From positions 1 to 64,000 of the forward strand of contig WRAB01000011.1 in NCBI GenBank assembly GCA_009780435.1: a DNA stretch of 64,000 nucleotides, written 5' to 3'. Both the position numbers and the translations under genes were made by a program. The notes under the pieces are model-generated. The model had not been told where the DNA came from. It ran no database searches and saw nothing but the letters and a program-made list of their open reading frames with translations. The stretch's first letter is position 1; every line of letters starts with the position of its first letter. The DNA is from Oscillospiraceae bacterium. GTDB lineage: Bacteria > Bacillota > Clostridia > Oscillospirales > Oscillospiraceae. Below are positions 56,180 to 63,334 of the stretch, piece after piece.

Positions 56180-56563
56180 CTAGCCAATCTTCACATCCCG
56201 GCGGCGGTAGCCCATGAAGCCGAGAACTATGAGGACTACGGCGATGAAAGTCAGGATCCCAAGGGGAAGAAAATTTTGTTCCTCCAAAGGGAGGCGGGGG
56301 ATGTGACCGAAGGGGGAGAGCCGGAGCACCCACGCCGGGAAATCAGCCAGAGACCCCATGTAGACGACGAAGAAGCTGAACCCCAAGTATCCATAGGCGA
56401 GGCCTGTGCGGTTGGGGAAAAATCCTGTCAGGGCGGCGGCCAGACCGAGGATCACCCAGATGGCGGGCAGATAGTTGAGGGCGGCCTGGAGATAGGTCAC
56501 GAGATCCGGGGCGGGGGTCACCACTGCGGCGGCGGCACCCCAGAGAGAGAGGATAGCGATCAC
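56180..56563 (-). pseudogene. C-terminal fragment of the ABC-2 permease, separated by an amber codon
   Basis: This 127-codon stretch is in the same frame as, and directly follows, the TAG codon ending the previous permease part. It encodes the remaining membrane segments (ALNYLPAIWVILGLAAALTG, LGFSFFVVYMGSL, GILTFIAVVLIVLGFMGY). Its first codon GTG adjoins the TAG, so restart of translation is possible in principle, but there is no ribosome binding site. Permeases of this operon type are normally one chain of about 530 residues, so this is best read as the tail of a gene broken by a nonsense mutation, or a read error. Confidence 0.7.
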
Positions 56564-57793
56564 CTAGAATACGACGCTGGCCACCAAGGCGATCCCGAAA
56601 TAGGAGCCAAACAGCCTGTATCGACAGACGCTGGCACCCAGGATTTGCTCTGTGCAGCCGTTTTTCTCCTCACTGCGCACCCGGAGCATGAACCCCACAA
56701 TGGGAATCGCCCCAATGACAGACATGATGACCATGAGCAGGCCCACAAACTGTTCTGTGTAGGATACGCCGTCCATATGTCCGGCGGCGAACATGGTCTG
56801 GAGCATGTCACTCCCCTCAATGAAGGTGTCCATCTCGTTCAAGACGGAGCCATACATGAGGCCGAACAGGGCCAGGACGCCGGCCCATACGATCAGAGCA
56901 GTTCTGGAGAGCCGCAGGGCGAGACCCGGAGGGGTGGACAGGAGCAATCCCCCGTGGCGTCTGCCGGGTCTGGCGGCGATCAACCCCTGGCCCAGGTCAC
57001 GGGTCTTGGCGAAGAGCAGGGCCAGAAGCACAAGGGCGGCGAAGCCCGCCAGAAGTACGAAAATGGGCCAGAGATAGTTCCCCACATAGACTTGCGCCCG
57101 GGAAATGAGCCCCAGAGGGGATAGGAGGGAGAGGGCCTCTGCGCTGACATCGCCGATGCCCCGGAGAAGATATGCACCCATTAGGAATAGGAGTGAAAGA
57201 CCCGATGCGGTGCGGTTGTTGCTGGAGATCTGACAGAATACCGCCGTGGCCCCGGCAAATACGAGGCCGGCGGCGCCCATGGCGGCGCCGAAGAGGAGCG
57301 ATCCGCCCAGGGGCATGTTTTCGATCTGGAAAGCGGCCATCCCAAAGCCGGTGAGCAGGGCCATGACCACATTGACTTTCACTGCGGTGAGAAGCGCTGC
57401 CGCCAGATTGGAGAGCCGTCCCACGGGCAGGGAGCGAATGACCTCCAACCGGCCCTCCTCCTCATCCTGCCGGGTGTGGCGGGTGATGAGGAAGATGTTC
57501 ATCGCACCGGCGAACAGAGCCATGATGACCAGCATAAAATTCGTATACATGGCACCGGCGTGATAGTTTTCCAGGCCGTAGACCGGGCCGACCATGGCGA
57601 TCATGGCGGGGTTTTGCATCATCTCGCCCATGGCGGCCAGCTCCTCCGGGGTGCCGAACATATTATTCAGGAGGGGTACACAGAGGACGGTCATTCCCAC
57701 CACACCGAAGAGCCAGGCGGGGATGCGAATCCGATCTCGCCGCAGGATGAAGCGGACTTGGGCCAGGGTGCCGGAAAATAAATTCTTTATCAT
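56564..57793 (-). CDS. ABC-2 type exporter permease, truncated by amber codon
   Basis: A 409-residue N-terminal part of a large ABC-2 permease. It has about nine membrane segments (WLFGVVGMTVLCVPLLNNMF, FMLVIMALFAGAMNIFLIT, LFGLMYGSVLNEMDTF) and ends GIALVASVVF before TAG 56564-56566; the frame continues unbroken for 127 more codons. Permeases paired with a TetR regulator and one ATPase usually have about 530 residues with both halves in one chain. If expressed as is it would lack the last membrane segments. CTATGATA start region follows a GGGAGGGG ribosome site. Confidence 0.75.
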   Translation of the reverse strand: MIKNLFSGTLAQVRFILRRDRIRIPAWLFGVVGMTVLCVPLLNNMFGTPEELAAMGEMMQNPAMIAMVGPVYGLENYHAGAMYTNFMLVIMALFAGAMNIFLITRHTRQDEEEGRLEVIRSLPVGRLSNLAAALLTAVKVNVVMALLTGFGMAAFQIENMPLGGSLLFGAAMGAAGLVFAGATAVFCQISSNNRTASGLSLLFLMGAYLLRGIGDVSAEALSLLSPLGLISRAQVYVGNYLWPIFVLLAGFAALVLLALLFAKTRDLGQGLIAARPGRRHGGLLLSTPPGLALRLSRTALIVWAGVLALFGLMYGSVLNEMDTFIEGSDMLQTMFAAGHMDGVSYTEQFVGLLMVIMSVIGAIPIVGFMLRVRSEEKNGCTEQILGASVCRYRLFGSYFGIALVASVVF

Positions 57794-57806
57794 GGTGATC
57801 CCCTCC

Positions 57807-58682
57807 CTATTCGTAGTGGCGCATGAAGAGCTGCTCTAAGGTGGGTGGCGTACTCTCCAGGGCGACGATGCCGTACTGGGTGAGATAGGTCATGGTCTGG
57901 CCCAGGGTCTCCGTATCCACGCTGAACATGGTGCCGGATGCCTCTTCTAAGATATCGTGGACGCCGGGCTGGGCGGCGAGGGTCTCTAAGGGCCGCTCTG
58001 TCTTGACGGTGATGCTGGTGCGGGTCAGATGCCGCAGCTCCTGGAGGGTACCGGTCTCGATCACTTCACCCTGGCGGATGATGCTGACCTTGTCGCAGAG
58101 CCGCTCCACCTCTTGCAGGATATGGCTGGAGAGGAATACGCTCTTGCCCTGGTCTTTGACCTCCTGCACGCACTGTTGGAAGACCTGTTCCATGAGGGGG
58201 TCCAGGCCAGAGGTGGGCTCGTCTAAGATGTACAAATCCGCCTCGGAGGCGAAAGCCGCCACCAGAGCCACCTTCTGCCGATTGCCCTTGGAGTAGGTGC
58301 GGCATTTTTTGGACGGATCCAGATCAAACCGCTGGATCAGATCCTCCCGGTAGGACTTGTTGCCGTTCCTGCGCAGACGGACAAAGAGATCAATGACCTC
58401 GCCGCCGGTGAGGTTGGGCCAGAGGTTCACGTCCCCCGGAACGTAGGCGATTCGCCTGTGGATATCCACGGCATCTCTCCAGGCGTCTTGGCCGAAAACT
58501 GTTGCGCTGCCCTCTGTGGCCTGTAAAATCCCCAGTAGGACACGGATCGTCGTGCTCTTCCCGGCGCCGTTGGGGCCGATGAAGCCGTAGACCTCCCCCT
58601 CTTTGACCTCCAGATTAACGCCGTTTAACGCGGTGAGCTTCCCAAAGCGCTTGGTCAGGTTTTGTACGGATACGATAGACAT
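57807..58682 (-). CDS. ABC exporter ATP-binding protein
   Basis: A 291-residue drug/antibiotic-type ABC ATPase. It has Walker A GPNGAGKST, the Q-loop region, the signature YSKGNRQKVALVAAF (a YSKG variant of LSGGQ common in this branch), Walker B LYILDEPTSGLD and the switch His in SSHIL, with an ~80-residue C-terminal extension. The frame is open to 58853, but ATG 58682 gives the standard N-terminus MSIVSVQNLTKRFG with GAGAGGAG upstream. It partners with the permease 13 bases downstream and is preceded by the TetR gene. Confidence 0.9.
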   Translation of the reverse strand: MSIVSVQNLTKRFGKLTALNGVNLEVKEGEVYGFIGPNGAGKSTTIRVLLGILQATEGSATVFGQDAWRDAVDIHRRIAYVPGDVNLWPNLTGGEVIDLFVRLRRNGNKSYREDLIQRFDLDPSKKCRTYSKGNRQKVALVAAFASEADLYILDEPTSGLDPLMEQVFQQCVQEVKDQGKSVFLSSHILQEVERLCDKVSIIRQGEVIETGTLQELRHLTRTSITVKTERPLETLAAQPGVHDILEEASGTMFSVDTETLGQTMTYLTQYGIVALESTPPTLEQLFMRHYE

Positions 58683-58705
58683 AGGTGAACGCTCCTCTCT
58701 CAATT

Positions 58706-59356
58706 TTAGTCGCAATAGAACAGGGTTTTCAGGTCTTCCGTGTAAGTGTCGTACTCCTCCCAGTAGCGGGTCATATCCAGGTCGGCCATCTTCTCTGGGG
58801 GAGCGGTGCGAACCACGTTGATAATGTGCTGGGTATATCCCTCCATGGCCCAAGAGAGATAGCGGATCAGCCGCTCCTGGGGGATATCGGGCCGGAGGCG
58901 GGAGGTATCGGCTGCGATGAACAGCTCGCCCATCACACGCTCCCGCAGGGCGGTGAGCTGGTGAAAGTTCTGGCTTGTCGCCTCCGATACTGTCACCTCT
59001 TCCGGGTTGAGATATAGCCGTGTGATAAAGTGAAATAGGGCGGGGTTTTCCAGTTGAAGTTCCATTTTGAGCCGGGTGGCGTATTGAAACGTCTCAATGA
59101 TGCCCAGTTGATCCGGGCGGGCCTGGAGGATTTTCATATGCGTCTCCAACTGTTCTCGGCATTGGTCAATCAGGGCGTGATAGAGTTCTAGTTTGCTGCC
59201 GAAGTAGTAAAAGAGCATCCCCTTGCCGATGCCCGCCGTCTGGACGATCCGGTTGGTGGAGGCTTTCTCATAGCCGTGATCTCCGAACTCCGTCATGGCG
59301 GCGTCAAAAATGATCCGCTGTTTTTCTTTCGGTAACGCTAAAAATGCTTCTGTGAT
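58706..59356 (-). CDS. TetR/AcrR-family repressor lacking a standard in-frame start
   Basis: Probable repressor of its own exporter operon. The helix-turn-helix spans RIIFDAAMTEFGDHGYEKAS and AGIGKGMLFYYFGSK; a ligand domain follows. The only in-frame ATG (59296) would cut off the first helix. The natural N-terminus, TEAFLALPKEKQRI, continues upstream to ATC 59356 and then a TGA stop. ATG 59363 is in another frame: removing one T after it would give a normal family start (MPITEAFLALPKEK). AAGGCGG lies 9 bases before ATC 59356. Either a frameshift next to the start codon, a read error, or a rare ATC start. Confidence 0.7.
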   Translation of the reverse strand: MTEAFLALPKEKQRIIFDAAMTEFGDHGYEKASTNRIVQTAGIGKGMLFYYFGSKLELYHALIDQCREQLETHMKILQARPDQLGIIETFQYATRLKMELQLENPALFHFITRLYLNPEEVTVSEATSQNFHQLTALRERVMGELFIAADTSRLRPDIPQERLIRYLSWAMEGYTQHIINVVRTAPPEKMADLDMTRYWEEYDTYTEDLKTLFYCD

Positions 59357-59385
59357 AGGACATCACCGCCTTTGTCAATTTGATC

Positions 59386-59436
59386 GACCATTTTGGTCTA
59401 TAGTGTCAATATACCACAATCGACCACAGTGGTCAA
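59386..59436 (-). promoter_or_regulatory. TetR operon promoter with two operators
   Basis: On the minus strand TTGACC (59431-59436) and TATATT (59408-59413) are 17 bases apart. Two palindromes of the form GACCA-N3-TGGTC lie at 59422-59434, overlapping the -35, and at 59386-59398, past the transcription start. This is typical of TetR autoregulation. Confidence 0.75.
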
Positions 59437-59539
59437 TAGGGAAAACGAAAATTTTTACATTAGTTCCTGTCACCGACAAAAAGTCCAATTGAAAACAAGG
59501 AAGAATGAAGTGCTTTTACCTGTCCAAACACGCCAAGAA

Positions 59540-59568
59540 TAGACAACCCCAGGAAAATAGTGTATACT
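59540..59568 (+). promoter_or_regulatory. Promoter of the mannosyltransferase gene
   Basis: TAGACA and TATACT with a 17-base spacer, about 45 bases before ATG 59613. Confidence 0.55.
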
Positions 59569-59612
59569 AACTCGACAAACATCTCGTATTACATGCCACA
59601 GGAGGATGTGTC

Positions 59613-61514
59613 ATGCGCTTTTTGGAAAGCTTACGTGCAATACTGGAAATGCACCCCTTTGCGCTATTTTTAATGGCGCTCTTGATCTGTTTTTTGATCG
59701 CTCTCGCCATCTACTATCTCTGGGCGATTCAGCCCCGGAAGGGGACCGTGGAGTGGATCCATATGCAGAAAAAAGAGCCCTTCCGCTTCCAGGCGGCACG
59801 CTATCCGCTGGATCGGTGGGACGCCGTGGCCATCGCAATTATCATGATCCTGTGGGCGGTGATCGCCTTTTGGAATTTGGGGGATATGAGAACCCCCCAG
59901 AGTTTCCACGTATTTGAAGACGAAGTGATCGAGATCAACTTGGGCCGGGAGACGGAACTTGGTCGAATCCGCTATTTCTCCGGTCTCAACACGGGGGAAT
60001 ATAACCTGGCCATTTCCGGCGACAGAGTTCACTGGCACAGTGTAGAGGGCATGACCCAAGATTTTGTCGGCGTATTCAAGTGGAATGAGGTGGAGAACCA
60101 ACACGATATCGCTGTGCAGTATATTCGCCTCTCTGCCGACGGGGCGCTACACCTGGGGGAATTGGCCATATACGATGTCGCGGGCAATCGACTGGACCCC
60201 CAGGGCTTCACCCTCTGGTGGAGCAACCCGGAAGTACAGAGCGACGCCCTTTTTGATGAACAACATCTAATTCCGGAGCGGAGTACGTTCATGAACAGCT
60301 TCTATTTTGATGAAGTCTATCACGCCCGGGCGGCCTATGAGCATCTTAACGGGATGTATCCCTTTGAGCGTTCTCACCCGCCTCTGGGGAAAGTTTTCAT
60401 CTCCATCGGCATCGCGATATTTGGGATGGTGCCGTTCGGCTGGCGGTTCATGGGGACACTGTTCGGGGTCTTGATGCTCCTGCCCCTCTACTGTATGATC
60501 AAGGGGATGTTCGGCAAACGGCTGGTGGCCATCTGCGGGACGTTGGTCTTTGCCTTCGACTTTATGCATTACACTCAGACCCGGATCGCTACGATTGACA
60601 CCTATGCAGTATTCTTTATTATTCTTATGTTCTGGTTCATCTACCGCTATATCAGTCTCCCCTATGAGACGCCGTTTCACAAGACCCTGCCGGATTTGTT
60701 CTTCGCGGGCCTGTTTTTCGGTCTGGGGGCGGCCTCGAAGTGGACCAGTCTCTACTTCGGCCTGGCCATGGCGCTCCTCTATCTGGTATATCAAATCCTG
60801 CGGGGGCGGCACTGGATACACGCGGGAAAAACCGGGGCCTTTTGGGGCTATTTGGCCAAGACGGTGGGCGTTTCCATTGGATTTTTTATCGTGCTCCCAG
60901 GCATCATCTACTATCTCAGCTATATCCCCTACGGTCAGGCCCTGGGGTACAGCTTATTTAGCAGGGACTACTTGCAGTACGTCCTGTACAATCAGCAGTT
61001 TATGTGGTACTATCACGCGGGGCTCGTCGCTACACATCCGTTTTCCTCCTACTGGTATCAGTGGATTTTCAACATCCGGCCCATCCTCTACTATCTGGAG
61101 TTTCTGCCCGATGGGACACGATCCGCTTTTGCCGCATTTGGTAACCCCGCCCTCTATTGGGGCGGCCTACTGGCTATGATCAGCTTGCCCATATCGGCCA
61201 TCCGCCAGCGGGACGGCAGAGCCCTTGCCATCTTCGTGGGGTACATGACCCTGCTCGCGCCCTGGCTCTTCATCTCCCGGTTGGCCTTTGCCTATCACTA
61301 TTTTACCAACACGATTTTCTTGGCTCTGGCCCTGGCCTATGTCTTCAACCGGATTCTGGAGCGGCAACGGGGATACCACCGGGCGACGATTATCGCCTTT
61401 ACAGCGGTGACAATTGGGCTCTTTATCCTGTTCTATCCCGCCCTGTCCGGGATGCCGGTGACGGAATCCTATCTTCGGATATTCCTCAGATGGTTGCCCT
61501 CTTGGCCCATCTAA
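59613..61514 (+). CDS. PMT-family protein mannosyltransferase (GT39) with discoidin-like insert
   Basis: A 633-residue membrane glycosyltransferase that moves a sugar from a lipid carrier to an extracytoplasmic target. There are about eleven membrane segments. The key acidic motif FYFDEVYHARAAYEHLNG (Asp-Glu) follows the first loops, and ERSHPPLGK and THPFSSYWYQW are PMT-type motifs. Unusually, an approximately 120-residue beta-rich segment (about 100-220, IEINLGRETELGRIRYFSG ... HLGELAIYDVAGNRL) in the first outer loop resembles an F5/8 discoidin carbohydrate-binding fold. AGGAGG precedes ATG 59613. It probably glycosylates surface proteins such as those with SLH domains. Confidence 0.85.
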   Translation: MRFLESLRAILEMHPFALFLMALLICFLIALAIYYLWAIQPRKGTVEWIHMQKKEPFRFQAARYPLDRWDAVAIAIIMILWAVIAFWNLGDMRTPQSFHVFEDEVIEINLGRETELGRIRYFSGLNTGEYNLAISGDRVHWHSVEGMTQDFVGVFKWNEVENQHDIAVQYIRLSADGALHLGELAIYDVAGNRLDPQGFTLWWSNPEVQSDALFDEQHLIPERSTFMNSFYFDEVYHARAAYEHLNGMYPFERSHPPLGKVFISIGIAIFGMVPFGWRFMGTLFGVLMLLPLYCMIKGMFGKRLVAICGTLVFAFDFMHYTQTRIATIDTYAVFFIILMFWFIYRYISLPYETPFHKTLPDLFFAGLFFGLGAASKWTSLYFGLAMALLYLVYQILRGRHWIHAGKTGAFWGYLAKTVGVSIGFFIVLPGIIYYLSYIPYGQALGYSLFSRDYLQYVLYNQQFMWYYHAGLVATHPFSSYWYQWIFNIRPILYYLEFLPDGTRSAFAAFGNPALYWGGLLAMISLPISAIRQRDGRALAIFVGYMTLLAPWLFISRLAFAYHYFTNTIFLALALAYVFNRILERQRGYHRATIIAFTAVTIGLFILFYPALSGMPVTESYLRIFLRWLPSWPI

Positions 61515-61521
61515 ACGAAAG

Positions 61522-61543
61522 GTTTCGCCGTAGGCGGGGAAAC
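61522..61543. repeat. GC-rich palindrome, shortened (dispersed family copy 4)
   Basis: GTTTCGCC-GTA-GGCGGGGAAAC, the same core as copies 1 and 3 but with three bases missing from the left arm, lies 8 bases after the mannosyltransferase stop codon. Confidence 0.55.
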
Positions 61544-61574
61544 ACAATACGATCTTTTGCGCCTGGGAGGCCTT

Positions 61575-62390
61575 ATGCTATTTGATTTTCATCTGCACTC
61601 AAATGTCAGCAGTGACAGTGACGAACCCATGGAACATATCGTCCGCACTGCGATTGCCAAAGGATTTTCCGGTATCTGCTTCGCCGACCACTGCGACCTG
61701 ATCTCCTATGAGGCGCCCGGAGTGAGGCTTGCGGACTGTTACGAGCTCTGGGAACCCAGCTACGGGGAGATTGCCCGAATTCGGGCCGAATTTGGAGACG
61801 AGATCGAAATCCTCCACGGCATGGAACTGGCGGAGATCGCCCAGGACGAAGAGCGGGCCAGGCAATATGCCAACCCGCCGGGATTGGATTTTTTATTGGG
61901 TTCCGTCCACGCAGTGACGGGACACTCGGATTTCGCGTTCATCCACTTCGCGGATATTCTGGATATTTCTGGACTGATGGCGGCGTATTTGGACGAGAAT
62001 ATCCGTATGGCGGAGATCAATGTCATGGACGCCGTTGGCCACGTGGGGTATCCTAGCCGGTATCTGGCCCGCCAGGGATTTCCTACGTTTGATTTGATGG
62101 AGTACGAAGATCAACTCCGCCACCTATTTGAGATTCTGATCCAAAACGGGCGGGGGATTGAGGTCAACACCTCCGGCCTCCGTCAGGGGTTGGGCTTTCC
62201 CTATCCCAGTTTCCCGGCGCTCAAACTCTACAGAGAACTGGGCGGCGAGATCATCACCGTGGGATCCGACGCCCACCGGGCAGTGGATACAGGGGGCTGT
62301 GTCCGGGAGGGATATGATCTCCTCCGGGAGGCAGGATTTCGCTACACCACCGTGTTCCGGCAGAGAAAGCCCGCATTTATCAAGCTGTAA
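61575..62390 (+). CDS. PHP-domain phosphatase, histidinol-phosphatase (HisJ)-like
   Basis: A 271-residue PHP-family phosphoesterase. The metal-site motifs appear in order: FDFHLHSNVSSDSD, FADHCDL, GMELAEI, GSVHAVTG, VGHVGYPSR and GSDAHRAVDTG. The best-known relative, HisK/HisJ, removes phosphate from histidinol phosphate; without other his genes nearby that exact role is uncertain. The frame opens at 61557, but ATG 61575 with GGGAGG upstream gives the family start MLFDFHLH. It lies 14 bases before the rpiB gene. Confidence 0.82.
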   Translation: MLFDFHLHSNVSSDSDEPMEHIVRTAIAKGFSGICFADHCDLISYEAPGVRLADCYELWEPSYGEIARIRAEFGDEIEILHGMELAEIAQDEERARQYANPPGLDFLLGSVHAVTGHSDFAFIHFADILDISGLMAAYLDENIRMAEINVMDAVGHVGYPSRYLARQGFPTFDLMEYEDQLRHLFEILIQNGRGIEVNTSGLRQGLGFPYPSFPALKLYRELGGEIITVGSDAHRAVDTGGCVREGYDLLREAGFRYTTVFRQRKPAFIKL

Positions 62391-62404
62391 AGGAGCGTGT
62401 CCAC

Positions 62405-62842
62405 ATGATTGCACTGGCGAGTGACCACGGGGCTTACGCATTGAAAGAAAAAATAAAGGCCCATCTGATGGAAAAAGGACTCCAAGTCGAGGATTTCGGC
62501 ACGTATTCCCCGGAGAGTTGTGACTATACAGATTTCGTCGCCCTGGCGGCCAGAGCTGTAGCCGACGGGCGATGCCAGCGGGGGATTATCCTCTGTACCA
62601 CGGGGGTCGGAGCCTCTATATCTGCCAATAAGATCCGGGGGGTTCGTTGTGCGCTCTGTACGGATTCCTTCATGGCGGAGATGACCCGGCGGCACAATGA
62701 TACGAATATGCTGGCCCTCGGGGCCGGAATCACGGGAGACTTACTCAGCCTGCACATTGTAGACACTTGGTTGGGTACGGCCTTTGAAGGCGGCCGCCAT
62801 CAGCGGCGGGTGGATAAGATTATGGGGCTGGAAGAAGCGTAG
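62405..62842 (+). CDS. rpiB: Ribose-5-phosphate isomerase B / sugar-phosphate isomerase RpiB family
   Basis: Interconverts ribose-5-P and ribulose-5-P (or a related hexose phosphate). The 145-residue protein opens MIALASDHGAYALKEKIKAH, has VEDFGTYSPESCDYTDF, the catalytic region LCTTGVGASISANKIRGVR with the usual Cys, and RRHNDTNMLALGAG. Length is typical. Position in the RpiB/LacA/LacB family is clear but the substrate is inferred. AAAGGAGCGTGTCCAC precedes ATG 62405. Confidence 0.88.
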   Translation: MIALASDHGAYALKEKIKAHLMEKGLQVEDFGTYSPESCDYTDFVALAARAVADGRCQRGIILCTTGVGASISANKIRGVRCALCTDSFMAEMTRRHNDTNMLALGAGITGDLLSLHIVDTWLGTAFEGGRHQRRVDKIMGLEEA

Positions 62843-62870
62843 GAGAGGCTTCGGCATTATATTTTTTGAT

Positions 62871-62900
62871 TTGACATGTCCACGATGCGTGTGGTAGAGT
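62871..62900 (+). promoter_or_regulatory. Possible promoter of the zinc-uptake genes
   Basis: TTGACA and TAGAGT with an 18-base spacer, ahead of the small membrane gene at 62934. The -10 is weak. Confidence 0.4.
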
Positions 62901-62933
62901 GGGGCGAAAGGGTTGTAGACAGAAGGTGAGGAC

Positions 62934-63230
62934 ATGAACCGAAGACAGTTTTACAAAGCGCTTCTACTCCTATTTGCCCTGGTGATTCTCTGTGCCGGTG
63001 TGCTCGTTATCTTTGCCTCCGCCATACATGCGGGCTGTGTGGCGCAATCTTGTGTTCCATGTTTAAGCCTGGCAAAACTCCAAGAGAGCATCCGGCAATT
63101 TGGCGGAGTATTGGGGTTCGCCGCGGGGCTTTTGACGCTCCTGGTGTTCTCGCGTATTGCGGTAGAAGAATGGATCAGAGCACGATGTGGATCAGATCTC
63201 GTGGGCTTGAAAATGAGGTTGAACAATTGA
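62934..63230 (+). CDS. Small two-segment membrane protein, unrecognised
   Basis: A 98-residue protein with a hydrophobic N-terminal segment (LLLLFALVILCAGVLVIFAS), a short loop containing three cysteines (HAGCVAQSCVPC), and a second segment near 58-76. AGAAGGTGAGGAC lies just before ATG 62934. No family is recognised. The cysteine-containing outer loop and the adjacent zinc-binding lipoprotein gene hint at metal handling, but this is inference. Confidence 0.6.
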   Translation: MNRRQFYKALLLLFALVILCAGVLVIFASAIHAGCVAQSCVPCLSLAKLQESIRQFGGVLGFAAGLLTLLVFSRIAVEEWIRARCGSDLVGLKMRLNN

Positions 63231-63243
63231 AATAGAGACCTTC

Positions 63244-63302
63244 GCGACAAAGAAAACGACGCCTGGATACCGGGTGGCGCGACTTTGTCGTTTTGCATTT
63301 TT
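63244..63302 (+). terminator. Hairpin before the zinc lipoprotein gene
   Basis: GCGACAAAG and CTTTGTCG arms with an inner CGCC/GGCG pair, followed by TTTTGCATTTTTT. It ends the small membrane gene transcript or acts as a leader attenuator for the next gene. Confidence 0.7.
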
Positions 63303-63334
63303 TAAATTTTAGAAAATGATCGGAGGGGTTTACT

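Noticed and set aside
56129-57124. Long plus-strand open frame of 331 codons
   Set aside because: It is antisense to the ABC-2 permease, has a charged low-complexity composition, and lacks a ribosome site; a shadow of a GC-rich gene.
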